Below are positions 1 to 8,389 of a DNA stretch of 41,667 bases, piece by piece; positions within the stretch are counted from its first letter, which is position 1, and each line of letters starts with the position of its first letter. Location of the stretch: assembly GCA_003556605.1 (NCBI GenBank), contig PWQX01000107.1, positions 1 through 41,667 on the forward strand, given 5' to 3'. Source of the DNA: Spirochaetaceae bacterium. GTDB taxonomy: Bacteria; Spirochaetota; Spirochaetia; DSM-27196; SLAA01. A program made the position numbers and the translations under genes. Under the pieces are notes generated by a model, which had not been told where the DNA came from, did not search any database, and saw only the letters and a list, made by a program, of their open reading frames with translations.

Positions 1-22
1 ACGGTAGCCTACCGATACTGCC

Positions 23-106
23 GCCCGGGTGGTGAAATTGGTAGACACGCTAGGTTCAGGGTCTAGTGGGCGTAAGCCTGTGCGAGTTCGAGTCTCGCCC
101 CGGGCA
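23..106 (+). tRNA. tRNA-Leu (anticodon CAG)
   Basis: The sequence folds as a class II tRNA. The acceptor stem GCCCGGG (23-29) pairs with CCCGGGC (99-105), with discriminator A106. The T arm is GCGAG-TTCGAGT-CTCGC. The anticodon stem CTAGG/TCTAG closes the loop TTCAGGG, giving anticodon CAG, which reads CUG leucine codons. A long variable arm lies between the anticodon and T arms, as expected for leucine tRNA. No CCA is encoded after A106, so CCA must be added by nucleotidyltransferase. A short inverted repeat (CGGTA/TACCG, 2-14) lies just upstream. A transposase remnant follows directly downstream. Confidence 0.95.
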
Positions 107-132
107 ATTCTAAGTTACTACCGCGTAGTCGC

Positions 133-387
133 TTATTGAAACTGAGGCTGGTACGGCAAACGGTCGGCCGGCTGCGCCTCGCGCACATCGGTGAAGCCGG
201 TACCGCTCTGCGCCCAGGGAACCAATATCCGGCGAACCCCGTGTTCGCCGCAGTGTACCCGCAGCAAATCGGCTTCGATCATCGTGACAAAACAGCAGGT
301 ATCCAGATGCCGCCACCGCCGACGACGGTGGTAGTGAACCGGGGTCTCTGTCCACATTCCGGACATCCAAAGTCGCTCAATGGTCAT
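133..387 (-). pseudogene. ISL3-family transposase remnant (N-terminal zinc-finger region)
   Basis: The 84-residue minus-strand reading frame carries the signature of the N-terminal region of ISL3-family transposases. In order it shows an Arg-rich run followed by WRHLD, a C-x2-HGV motif (CGEHGV) and VPWA followed by FT. ISL3 transposases are normally around 400-550 residues. Here the frame stops at about 132, and the DDE catalytic region is absent between here and the tRNA. No terminal inverted repeats are evident. It overlaps the last few bases of the neighbouring carrier gene and sits between that gene and tRNA-Leu. It is most likely a decayed insertion; chance resemblance is unlikely because several motifs occur in the right order. 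Confidence 0.65.
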
Positions 388-1607
388 GCGCTGCGCGAGC
401 GCTGAGGCTCGTGAACGGCGAGCCGTGTCATCGCGAAAACGGCAAGAGCGAGCAGCAGTATTAGAAACAGGAATACCGGCCGGTAGGTGCCGATGAGGTC
501 GAACATGCCTCCAGCTACGACCGGGCCGAGCGCGCCCGCGATCGTGCCGACAAATACCACCGTGCCGAAGAGTTGTCCGTGCGCGCGGGTACCGAAGAAC
601 TCGGCTATCAGCGGGGCAACGGAGGTAAAGGTGCCCCCGTGGGCTACACCGTAGACCACGGCGAACGCGTAGAGCAGCACGGGCGTGTAGGTGAACTGCA
701 GCATCACGAAGGCCGCAAGCATGAGCGAATAGCAGGATAGCAGGGTTATGCGGGCGCCGATTCGATCAATGACACTGCCGGCTGTCAGCCTGCCGATCGC
801 GCTGACAGCTCCAATCGTGGACAGGACACCCGCGGCAACGCCTCTGCTCACTCCCATGTCGGTGGCATAAGGAACAATGTGAACGATCACGGTGAGCATA
901 CAGAAGACAACGGTGAGCTGGGCGGTGCAAATCCAGCGAAAGGCGGGCGTGCGCATTGCACTGCGGCCGGTTTCAGTACTTTGCCTTGCGCGCGCTGCAG
1001 CCGCTTTTGGATCACGTTGATCTTCCGGCACCGGCGGTGCGCGCAGGAACTGCGCTGCGATTGCCACCAGCGGTCCGCTCACCGCTGCCATCCAGACGAA
1101 GGCGCTGCGCCAGCCGAAGGCTGCGATCAAGAACGCCACTGCCGGAGGCACGAGAACTTGACCGGTCGCGGCACCGGTTTTCACGATTCCCGACACCTGC
1201 CCGCGCCGGCGGTTAAACCAGCGTGCTACGGTGGAGAGGGTCACCACGTCATGCGACGCGAAGCCCACCCCAACCAACAGCGCATACGAGACATACAGCT
1301 GCCAGGGGGCGCTGATTCTGGACATCAAGAAGTAACCGCAGGAAACCAAAACCGCCGCACAGGAGAGTATCGGGCGCGGGCCGAGACGGTCGCTGAGCCG
1401 CCCGAGGACCATGGCTGCCGTACCCATTACAAGTGAGGTGAGCGATGCCGCACCGGAGATAACCGCCCGAGACCACCCGAACTCGGTGTACAATGCATCG
1501 AAAAAGACACTGTATGAGAAGATTGCGCCGACAAGCGCCGCCTGAACGAGGAAGCTTGCCGCGACAACGACAGAGCCGTATGAGCCATTTGCGTTCTTAT
1601 GGTGCAA
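384..1607 (-). CDS. MFS transporter, monocarboxylate / oxalate-formate antiporter type
   Basis: The 407-residue protein has about 12 hydrophobic segments and the typical MFS loop between helices 2 and 3 ([11 protein letters not shown], roughly residues 69-79). A second, related motif occurs in the C-terminal half ([10 protein letters not shown]). The layout, with a small-residue-rich N-terminus and an RRRG loop near residue 132, resembles the MCT/OFA group that moves organic acids in exchange or with protons across the inner membrane. The only usable start is TTG at 1607, because an in-frame stop lies 24 bases upstream. The gene stands alone on the minus strand. A plausible promoter lies at 1631-1659. 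The substrate cannot be read from the sequence; the organic-acid-rich neighbourhood makes a carboxylate plausible. Confidence 0.85.
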   Translation of the reverse strand: MHHKNANGSYGSVVVAASFLVQAALVGAIFSYSVFFDALYTEFGWSRAVISGAASLTSLVMGTAAMVLGRLSDRLGPRPILSCAAVLVSCGYFLMSRISAPWQLYVSYALLVGVGFASHDVVTLSTVARWFNRRRGQVSGIVKTGAATGQVLVPPAVAFLIAAFGWRSAFVWMAAVSGPLVAIAAQFLRAPPVPEDQRDPKAAAARARQSTETGRSAMRTPAFRWICTAQLTVVFCMLTVIVHIVPYATDMGVSRGVAAGVLSTIGAVSAIGRLTAGSVIDRIGARITLLSCYSLMLAAFVMLQFTYTPVLLYAFAVVYGVAHGGTFTSVAPLIAEFFGTRAHGQLFGTVVFVGTIAGALGPVVAGGMFDLIGTYRPVFLFLILLLALAVFAMTRLAVHEPQRSRSA

Positions 1608-2073
1608 GACTGATCCCGCTTGTTTTGTTCATCATACGATGTGGTTCTGCCGGTGTCTGGCGCGAAAATCAAAATCACCGTCGCAAATGGATACGTGCAA
1701 GCCGCCGGCGGCCTAAGGCGCCGCCTCTTCCCCGCCCCGGCGTGCACCCAAGACAACGAGCGCTGCCGTCACCAAATGCGAGTGTAATGAAATCGCGCCT
1801 CCCGAGGCAAGGACGCATCGAGAGAAACTATGCCGGAGCGGGCGTTCGCAGCGCGTTACCGACACAATCATGGTTCCGAGAGCGTTGCGTGTTCCGCATC
1901 GCCTTGGCCGCGCATGCAGGGTATTTTTGCCCCTGCCCCCGGTCCCGAACCGTATGCAATACGATTCCTATTGGTCACAAGAACTATTCATCAAGGCTTC
2001 ACGCATTCTTCACATCCATGCTGTTCAATAGCCACCGGTGGCGGCGCTTCGGGCAGCCCCACGGAGGTTTGGC
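1608..2073. other. Intergenic region between divergent carrier and ferredoxin genes
   Basis: This stretch of about 466 bases separates two divergent genes. Open frames crossing it have low-complexity, Arg/Pro/Ser-rich translations with no recognisable family, so I do not call a gene. The left edge holds a probable promoter for the carrier. The right edge holds GGAGG at 2063-2067, the ribosome-binding site of the ferredoxin gene. I see no repeats or strong hairpins. Confidence 0.5.
1631..1659 (-). promoter_or_regulatory. Candidate sigma-70 promoter for the MFS carrier
   Basis: Read on the minus strand, CAGACA (1659-1654) and TATGAT (1636-1631) are separated by 17 bases. Transcription would begin near 1624, about 17 bases before the TTG start codon. 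The -10 matches consensus at five of six positions and the -35 at four of six. Confidence 0.35.
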
Positions 2074-3219
2074 GTGCTAAAGCTGATAATGAAGAGACCG
2101 GTCTGGCAGTTCGCTGTGCTGTTTGTTGTGTTGGTGTTTGGCTTGCTGCATACCATTGATAACGTCTACCCTTCCCCGCATTCCCTGTGCCCGTTCGGCG
2201 GGTTGGCGACGTTGTATTCGTTACTCGAAACCGGTGAGTTCATCCACAGAGTGCACTCCTCAGCGGTATTCCTATTACTCGCGGTAATTCTGACCGCAGT
2301 ACTGGCAGGGCGTGCTTTCTGCGGCCGGCTCTGCCCGTTCGGAACCGTACATGAATGGCTCTACCGCGCAGGGCGAACGGCCGGACTCAAAGAAAGGCCC
2401 GTGATCCCGGAGCGGTTCCATCATAAGCTGAAATATCTGAAGTATGTTGTCTTGATCCTGCTCCTTTATTACACCTGGACGGCTGGAAAGTTGGTTTATA
2501 GGGCATGGTGCCCGTGGTCGGCATTCATGACCGTTTTCGACCCGCTTGAAATCATCGACGATATCCTCATGGGCGGCGTTATTCTCGTAATCCTCCTGGC
2601 ACTATCGGTTTTCGTAGAACGCTTCTTCTGTAAGTATTTGTGTCCACTCGGCGCCGCAATCGCTATCTTCAACCGATTCAGCTTGATTAGGCCCGAGAGA
2701 CAAGACAGCTGTATACAGTGCGGTGTATGCGACAGAGCCTGCCCGGCGAAAATCAAAATATCTCAAACAAGAGTAGTCACCGATAGTGAATGCATTCACT
2801 GCTACCGTTGTATCGAGGCGTGCCCTGACCAAAAGAGCATGTCTTTCAATTTTGCTCACCTCCGACCACACGTTGCCGCGCTATTGGTATTGATCGTTTT
2901 CTCCGCTACCGTTGCGTATTCGGTAGCCGGGGGTTACTGGGAGCGGGGAAGGCTTTTGCACCCAAGCAGCGGCCAAGCTTACGCAATCGAAGGCATCGCC
3001 GACAGCCTACACGATATCAAGGCCTCCACCAGTTTGGCGGAGATCTCGGACAAGACCGGTATTCCCATTGATAAGATCTACGACGCCTCGCGCATCCCGC
3101 AAGAGCTGCCTCCTGAAACTACGTTGCGCGAGATATCGGATCGGGTGGGATACACACGCAGGGATATCCTTCTGTTATTGCACGAGATGCTGTCCCAAGA
3201 GGTCGACGATGGGTACTGA
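2074..3219 (+). CDS. NapH-like 4Fe-4S membrane protein with duplicated C-terminal motif
   Basis: This polytopic inner-membrane iron-sulfur protein has 381 residues from the GTG at 2074. I chose that start because GGAGG (2063-2067) sits six bases before it; ATG at 2089 is the alternative. It has CP motifs of the NapH/CcoG class near membrane segments (Cys 39, 83/87, 146, 186/190). Two ferredoxin clusters of the form C-x2-C-x2-C-x3-C follow (about 213-223 and 240-250). A last membrane segment leads to a tail with two related repeats (SLAEISDKTGIP and TLREISDRVGYT). The family carries electrons between quinols and periplasmic or membrane oxidoreductases. No partner reductase is adjacent, so its acceptor is unknown. 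Confidence 0.85.
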   Translation: MLKLIMKRPVWQFAVLFVVLVFGLLHTIDNVYPSPHSLCPFGGLATLYSLLETGEFIHRVHSSAVFLLLAVILTAVLAGRAFCGRLCPFGTVHEWLYRAGRTAGLKERPVIPERFHHKLKYLKYVVLILLLYYTWTAGKLVYRAWCPWSAFMTVFDPLEIIDDILMGGVILVILLALSVFVERFFCKYLCPLGAAIAIFNRFSLIRPERQDSCIQCGVCDRACPAKIKISQTRVVTDSECIHCYRCIEACPDQKSMSFNFAHLRPHVAALLVLIVFSATVAYSVAGGYWERGRLLHPSSGQAYAIEGIADSLHDIKASTSLAEISDKTGIPIDKIYDASRIPQELPPETTLREISDRVGYTRRDILLLLHEMLSQEVDDGY

Positions 3220-3359
3220 TGCTGTTGAGTGTTTGCCGAGCGCCCGAACGGATGCGCATTCTTGAGCCAGCCGCCTGCCAGGCAGGGTAACGGCGAACGC
3301 GGTAGTGAGCCAGAAAAGCCCGCAAAATGAAGAACGCCCCGCGAGGTCCGACGTCAGTC

Positions 3360-3388
3360 TTGTCGCGTCGACACCGTTCGCTTATAAT
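3360..3388 (+). promoter_or_regulatory. Strong sigma-70 promoter of the GntR gene, leaderless geometry
   Basis: TTGTCG (3360-3365) and a perfect TATAAT (3383-3388) are 17 bases apart. The expected start of transcription, about seven bases after the -10, coincides with the ATG at 3395. No Shine-Dalgarno sequence precedes that ATG. A GACGTC palindrome at 3350-3355 lies just upstream of the -35. Confidence 0.65.
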
Positions 3389-3394
3389 TTGGAC

Positions 3395-4126
3395 ATGTAC
3401 CGGAAGATAGGAAACAGCGAGCGGCTGAGCCACGAGGTCGCCGATCATATCACGATGCTGATCCAAGACGGTCAGCTCAAACCCGGCGATCGGCTCCCAA
3501 GCGAACTGGAATTAACCCAGCTTTTCGGACTCAGCCGACCAACAATTCGGGAAGCGATCCGCTTTCTAGTGTCGCGCAACGTTTTGAAAGTGGTACGCGG
3601 GCGCGGCACATTCGTCACGGAGAACCCCGGAGTCGAAACCGATCCGTTGGGGTTGAACGCTCTCGCGCTGGAAGAGCTTCAACCTTCGCTTGTCGAAGCG
3701 CGGCTTATGATCGAACCTGGAGTGGCGCGGCTGGCGGCTGAGAACGCCGGCGCAGAAGATATCGAAGCGATTGAAACACATTTGGCAGACATGGAACAGA
3801 TTGTTCACGAAGGCAAGGTGAGCATGAGCATTGAGCTGGAGTTCCACCGCAGCATAGCTCGTGCAAGCAAGAACGCCGTAATAATGCGGATAATACCGAT
3901 CATTATGGACTCTATCATTCGCACCTACGCCATCACCGGACGATCAAGCCATGATCACTCACAGGCACTCGAGGAGCATCGACATGTGTTCAACGCGATT
4001 CGTCGAGGCGATCCGGTTGGGGCCGAGCAAGCGATGCGAACTCACCTCGAACAAAGCCGCACGCGAAGTCGCGCAAAAATGCGTCCCGCACCTCACACTC
4101 GCGCGTCGGTTAACAAGAAACTTTGA
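3395..4126 (+). CDS. FadR-subfamily GntR transcriptional regulator
   Basis: The protein has 243 residues from ATG 3395. The N-terminal winged helix-turn-helix (about residues 10-78) has the GntR pattern with PGDRLPSE, SRPTIREAIRFL and GRGTFV. The remainder is an all-helical FCD ligand domain with the conserved histidines EFH, EEH and THL that usually hold a metal. Such regulators repress carboxylate or sugar-acid operons until an organic acid binds. I prefer ATG 3395 over GTG 3305 because a near-perfect promoter ends seven bases before it and family members start close to the winged helix. It converges with the minus-strand operon, overlapping the last 17 bases of its final gene, which makes that operon a likely target. 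Confidence 0.88.
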   Translation: MYRKIGNSERLSHEVADHITMLIQDGQLKPGDRLPSELELTQLFGLSRPTIREAIRFLVSRNVLKVVRGRGTFVTENPGVETDPLGLNALALEELQPSLVEARLMIEPGVARLAAENAGAEDIEAIETHLADMEQIVHEGKVSMSIELEFHRSIARASKNAVIMRIIPIIMDSIIRTYAITGRSSHDHSQALEEHRHVFNAIRRGDPVGAEQAMRTHLEQSRTRSRAKMRPAPHTRASVNKKL

Positions 4127-5156
4127 CCTCGCGGCCACTGTTCGCGCTTTCGTAGATTGCCAGAATCAGCGCGACAGCCTTTCTTGCTTCTACGCCATCG
4201 AGCTCAACCTCTTGGCCCGAGGCAAGGGCGTTCGCAAAATCCTCAAACTGTTTCCGATGACCCTCGGTACCGATTGCGCCGGGATCTGCCGCCCCGCCTC
4301 CGGTAGCGGTTTCGGCAGCGAAGCGACTGCGGATATCATCGTCGTCCGCGCGCTCATCGTGAAAAACCCATGTCTTGAGGTCTTCCTCTTCAAGAATCGC
4401 GGAACCCCCGGTCCCCGATATCTCAATCCTCTTCAGGAACCCTGGGAAGACAGCGGTTGAGCCTTCAATTACACCCATCGCTCCGCTCTCGAATCTCAGG
4501 GCGGCCACGGCAGTGTCTTCCACTTCAATTCGCTCATGACCGCGAACGTCTGTGTATGCCTGCACCGAACGCACCGGTCCGGCGAACCACAGTAACAAAT
4601 CGACCGCATGGATCGATTGATTCATAAGAGCGCCGCCGCCATCGTATCGCGCAGTACCTTTCCAGCCGCCTTCATCATAGTATGCCTGCGGTCGAAACAA
4701 TTTGACGTACGCGTCCGCGAGCACCATTTCACCGAAACGCCCGGCGTCAACTGCGCTCTTAACGGCGCGCGCGGCCCCAAAGAAACGCGACTGGAAGATC
4801 CCGCCGAGCTGCACCCCGTGTTTGCCGGCGGCGTCTATGATTTGATCGCAGCGGTCTAGTGTAATCTCAATCGGTTTTTCAATGATGATGTGTTTTCCGG
4901 CTTCCGCCGCCGCCAACGCCGGTTCCAGATGCGCCCCGGAGGGGGTACAAATCGAAACGATCTGCACCTCAGGATCGTCGAGCAGCGACACCAAGTCGCC
5001 ATGCCCTTTGCACCCGAGCTCACCGGCAAGCTGTTGTGCGCGTTCCTCTGAGCGGCTCGCGACCGCCGCTACCCGCACTCCCTTTGCTTTCTCAATAGCA
5101 CGGGCGTGATGCCGCGCTATCATTCCGGTGCCGACAATTCCGATACCATAGCTCAT
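4110..5156 (-). CDS. Gfo/Idh/MocA-family NAD(P)-dependent oxidoreductase
   Basis: The protein has 348 residues. It starts with a Rossmann fold (GIGIVGTGMIARHH) and has the EKP motif near residue 95 that contributes to cofactor and substrate binding. A mid-protein GGGALMNQSIHAVD stretch supplies the usual catalytic His. The family oxidises or reduces cyclic polyols, sugars or sugar acids in the cytoplasm. The start at 5156 follows a clear AAGGGGGAG site; an upstream in-frame codon at 5186 lacks one. It is the last gene of the operon with the first TTT transporter, 42 bases after TctA, which suggests it acts on the imported compound. Its 3' end overlaps the convergent GntR gene by 17 bases. Confidence 0.88.
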   Translation of the reverse strand: MSYGIGIVGTGMIARHHARAIEKAKGVRVAAVASRSEERAQQLAGELGCKGHGDLVSLLDDPEVQIVSICTPSGAHLEPALAAAEAGKHIIIEKPIEITLDRCDQIIDAAGKHGVQLGGIFQSRFFGAARAVKSAVDAGRFGEMVLADAYVKLFRPQAYYDEGGWKGTARYDGGGALMNQSIHAVDLLLWFAGPVRSVQAYTDVRGHERIEVEDTAVAALRFESGAMGVIEGSTAVFPGFLKRIEISGTGGSAILEEEDLKTWVFHDERADDDDIRSRFAAETATGGGAADPGAIGTEGHRKQFEDFANALASGQEVELDGVEARKAVALILAIYESANSGREVKVSC

Positions 5157-5198
5157 GCGCTCCCCCTTATAGCTGAAGTTTTTCAACCGCCGGCTGCC

Positions 5199-6707
5199 TC
5201 AACCCCCGCTGTTGTTGTTGACAAGACCTGCTCGTTTCTTGACTGCAGCCGCGCCTTTTAGCGCGTATATAATCGACAGCGCCGCGAGAATGTAAAAGAC
5301 AGTGGTAATGGGAGGACGAAACAGCACAGTCCAGTCACCGTGTGTAGTTATTAAGGTACGATTGAGGTGCCCCTCAGCGAGGGGCCCCAATATGACGCCT
5401 AGTATCAGCGCCGCCGGCGGGAACCCGTGCTTATTCAAGAAGTATCCGATGACACCGAACACCAGCGCGATCAACATGTCATACGGGCTGTTATTCAGTG
5501 AGAACGCCCCGATGAAACACAACGCAAGTATTATGGGAAACAAAATATAGGGCGGCGTCTTCAGCACTTTCGGCAACACCCGAACACTAAGAAGACCAAT
5601 TGCGAGAATCAAGAACTGAGCAAATATGAGCGAGACAAACAGCGCGTTGATCATCTCCGGTTGGTCCCGAAACAGCATCGGCCCCGGCCGTATGCCTACC
5701 ACCATCAACGCACCAAGTATTACCGCGGTCACCACGTCCCCCGGAATCCCGAGTGTCAGCAAGGGCACCAACGCCCCCCCGGTTGTTCCGTTGTTGGCTG
5801 CCTCCGGCGCTGCGATGCCAAGAATGTTGCCCGTGCCGAACGTTTCCGGTTCCTTTGAAAAACGCTTGGCTTCACTGTAGGCCCAGAACGAGGCGATCGC
5901 TCCACCCGTGCCGGGGATGATCCCTAGCATGGTGCCGAGAACGGAGGTTGGAACGATAACGCGAATGAGACTCTTCAGTTCGGAACGGCTCGGCAACACG
6001 TTCGTCAGCTTCTGTGGCGGAACAATTGCTTTCGAGCCGACCTTCTCAAGCTGCACGAGCAACTGTGAAATTGCAAACACCCCGATCAACACCGGGAGCA
6101 TCGGGAAGCCTGTTAAGAGCCGAGGAATACCGAAGGTGAAGCGCGAGTACCCCATCAAAGGATCGAGCCCCACGGTACCCACCAACAACCCGAAAAAACC
6201 GGCCAACAACCCCTTCACCAGTGAAGCAGCCGAGACGCTCGCGATAATCGTCAAAGCGAAAACCATGAGAGCAAAATACTCAGGCGGGCCAAATCGCAAC
6301 GCGAACCGAGCGAGCTGCGGTGCCACCAGTATAAGGGCAGATACTGATATAATCCCACCGCAAGTAGACGCGATGGTGGCGACCCCGAGTGCTTTGCCCG
6401 CCTCCCCTTTTTGAGCGAGTGGGTAGCCGTCGAGCATGGTGGCCGCAGCTGAGGGTGTGCCGGGGGTGGCTACCAGAATGGCCGAAATGGCGCCGCCGTA
6501 GATCGCGCCGCAGAACATACCGCTCACCATAATGAGCGCATTCGCCTGCTCGACGTAGAACAGGAACGGAAGCAGAAGAATGACCCCCACCGATCCGGTC
6601 AAACCGGGCAGGGAACCGACGAGAACTCCACCAGCCACCCCAATGAACAGCAGCAAGAAGTTATACGGGGTTACAACAAACACTAATGCCTGCAGAAAGG
6701 CAGCCAT
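5199..6707 (-). CDS. tctA: TTT transporter large membrane subunit TctA (first system)
   Basis: This 502-residue, very hydrophobic protein has the Gly/Pro-rich signatures of TctA: an N-terminal GSLPGLTGSVG, then YGGAISAILVATPGTP and a later NNGTTGGALVPLLTLGIPGD. These two repeats mark the two halves of the permease. Together with TctB it forms the inner-membrane channel that moves a carboxylate delivered by TctC, driven by an ion gradient. It lies 31 bases after TctB and has an AGGAG site eight bases before its ATG. Its length is normal for the family. The substrate is not evident from the sequence. Confidence 0.95.
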   Translation of the reverse strand: MAAFLQALVFVVTPYNFLLLFIGVAGGVLVGSLPGLTGSVGVILLLPFLFYVEQANALIMVSGMFCGAIYGGAISAILVATPGTPSAAATMLDGYPLAQKGEAGKALGVATIASTCGGIISVSALILVAPQLARFALRFGPPEYFALMVFALTIIASVSAASLVKGLLAGFFGLLVGTVGLDPLMGYSRFTFGIPRLLTGFPMLPVLIGVFAISQLLVQLEKVGSKAIVPPQKLTNVLPSRSELKSLIRVIVPTSVLGTMLGIIPGTGGAIASFWAYSEAKRFSKEPETFGTGNILGIAAPEAANNGTTGGALVPLLTLGIPGDVVTAVILGALMVVGIRPGPMLFRDQPEMINALFVSLIFAQFLILAIGLLSVRVLPKVLKTPPYILFPIILALCFIGAFSLNNSPYDMLIALVFGVIGYFLNKHGFPPAALILGVILGPLAEGHLNRTLITTHGDWTVLFRPPITTVFYILAALSIIYALKGAAAVKKRAGLVNNNSGG

Positions 6708-6738
6708 GCAATCTCCTAGTTCCTACTTCACCGATTGA

Positions 6739-7245
6739 TTACCATAAACCGAATCTCGGCAAAGGCACTTGAAAAAGAGTTCGAAAGAGATGATACAGTA
6801 CGGCGGTCATAAACAGCGGAATCAGTATAAGCCGGTACCACTTCCTGTCACCGTACAGCAACATGGCGCCCAGCACCAGTGCCGGCGTTGCGACCACAAA
6901 GCCCACGCGCCTAATGACCTGGGTATATATGAGGCCCAAGAGCGCAAAAAGGGCGAAGCGGACAACGAACGGGCGCAGAACGGCTTCACGCAAACTGACA
7001 CGACTTCGCTCTGTTACTTGATCTCCGTGACGTGCTGCTGCTTTAACCGTCCGGATTCCCTTCGCAAGCAGGAGCGTGGACAGCACCAGCATACCCAGGG
7101 CCACAAACGCCGGAAATGTACTGATCGAGAAATGCTCTCTATCAGGGCCTACAAGCTGATACGTCATCACGAGCGTGAAGATCGCAAGAGCAAGGAACAA
7201 AGCCCCGAAAACAACATTAGCCTTCCCACTTTCTGCACCACCCAT
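6739..7245 (-). CDS. tctB: TTT transporter small membrane subunit TctB (first system)
   Basis: The 168-residue protein has four predicted membrane segments (about 12-30, 42-62, 95-115 and 122-160). It ends with a basic-aromatic segment (LFRTLFQVPLPRFGLW) typical of TctB. It is the accessory subunit that pairs with TctA in the inner membrane. It sits between tctC and tctA in the standard order on the minus strand. The spacer before it carries a large hairpin, so it is probably expressed at a lower level than tctC. Its ribosome-binding site is weak (GGTGAT). Confidence 0.9.
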   Translation of the reverse strand: MGGAESGKANVVFGALFLALAIFTLVMTYQLVGPDREHFSISTFPAFVALGMLVLSTLLLAKGIRTVKAAARHGDQVTERSRVSLREAVLRPFVVRFALFALLGLIYTQVIRRVGFVVATPALVLGAMLLYGDRKWYRLILIPLFMTAVLYHLFRTLFQVPLPRFGLW

Positions 7246-7284
7246 ACGCTACGCATCACCTCTGTTCAGCGACTGCCGAATCAG

Positions 7285-7313
7285 TGTCCCGAGCGCCTGC
7301 GGCGCTCGGGACA
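7285..7313 (-). terminator. Intercistronic hairpin between tctC and tctB
   Basis: A perfect 13-base-pair stem, TGTCCCGAGCGCC (7285-7297) against its complement (7301-7313), closes a three-base loop. No T-run follows on the minus strand. It is therefore more likely a stabiliser or partial attenuator of the tctC message than a full terminator. This would give excess binding protein over membrane subunits. Confidence 0.7.
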
Positions 7314-7354
7314 ACAAATTGCTTGTCATTTGAATGAATAAGAGTCTTGGAGGC

Positions 7355-8356
7355 CTAGTAGCGCTCACCAAGTCCGCGTTCTCGAATTAGGTTGCCCCAG
7401 AACTCGTAGTCCGCTTCCACATGTTCGATGAACTCCTCGCCGCCAATGTAATCGGTAATAATGCCTGCATTATCCGCGAGTGTCTGGAACGTTTCATCTT
7501 CCATGGTCGCTTTGAAGGCGTCGTGAACGTGGTCTATGTATTCCTGCGGAGTGCCGGCAGGGGCAGCTATGCCTCTCCATTGGCCGAGCGTAAAATCAAT
7601 GCCCTGCTCTACCGCCGTTGGAATATCCGGGAAATCGTCTATCCGCTCTTCGGCAAACACCGCTAAAGCGCGCAGCTCGTCACCTTCCATTTGCGCGACT
7701 CCCTCCGGGGGCCCAACGCTAATGGCGTCTACATGCTCGCCTACCGCTGCTATCACTGCCGGGCCGCCTCCGTCGTGAGGCACGTGATTGAACTCAACGC
7801 CGGCTTCTTCCTCGAATGCCAGCGCAATCAGGTGCGTGCCCCCGCCTGCCCCGGCGTTCCCGAGGTCAATCCGTCCCGGATCCGCCTCTGCGGCTTCGAC
7901 CAAATCCACCAGCGTTTCATAGGGCGAATCTGCGGGAACAAGAATCCAGATCGGTGCGGTCTGCAAATTGATAACCGGCACGAAGTCGTCGACACTGAAG
8001 GGTGTCTCGCGCATATGCTGCACCGTGAGCGACGGGGTAGCCCAAGCCACGAAGTAGTACCCGTCACCCTCGCGCCCCAGCGCCTCAGTATAACCGGGAA
8101 CCGCGGCTCCGCCCGGCTGATTGTCGATGAGTATCGACGTACCCAGGTACTCTGGTATCACGCTTGCGAACGTTCTAAACACGATGTCAGTGGCGCCTCC
8201 TGCTCCCCACGGCACCATAATCTCGATCGAGCGGGTCGGATAATCCGGTTCGATCTCCGGCTCTGCCTCCCCACCCGCAAACGCACCTGCCGACAGCAGC
8301 ACCGCCAATGCAGCGCCTATCAAGCAGCCTGTCAATCCCTTTTGAAACCTGCTCAT
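7355..8356 (-). CDS. tctC: TTT transporter periplasmic binding protein TctC (first system)
   Basis: The 333-residue protein has a signal peptide (basic MSRFQKG, hydrophobic core, then SAGAFA cleavage region) followed by GGEAEPE, a style seen in spirochaete exported proteins. The mature part begins YPTRSIEIMVPWGAGGATD, the canonical start of Bug/TctC proteins, and includes the DNQPGG loop. It would bind a carboxylate in the periplasm and hand it to TctAB. An excellent AAGGAGG site lies eight bases before its ATG. It follows the M24-like gene after 33 bases. Bug proteins bind diverse carboxylates, so the ligand cannot be assigned. Confidence 0.95.
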   Translation of the reverse strand: MSRFQKGLTGCLIGAALAVLLSAGAFAGGEAEPEIEPDYPTRSIEIMVPWGAGGATDIVFRTFASVIPEYLGTSILIDNQPGGAAVPGYTEALGREGDGYYFVAWATPSLTVQHMRETPFSVDDFVPVINLQTAPIWILVPADSPYETLVDLVEAAEADPGRIDLGNAGAGGGTHLIALAFEEEAGVEFNHVPHDGGGPAVIAAVGEHVDAISVGPPEGVAQMEGDELRALAVFAEERIDDFPDIPTAVEQGIDFTLGQWRGIAAPAGTPQEYIDHVHDAFKATMEDETFQTLADNAGIITDYIGGEEFIEHVEADYEFWGNLIRERGLGERY

Positions 8357-8389
8357 GTCTCATTCCTCCTTAATACTGAGACTATAATT

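Noticed and set aside
1493-2159. Plus-strand frames of 195 and 109 codons in the carrier-ferredoxin spacer
   Set aside because: They overlap the carrier start and the ferredoxin start, lack any family signature, and have Arg/Ser/Pro-biased composition typical of chance frames.
8381-8386. TATAGT on the minus strand as an internal promoter for tctC
   Set aside because: No -35-like hexamer is present at 16-18 bases; the element lies at the stop of the preceding gene in an operon.
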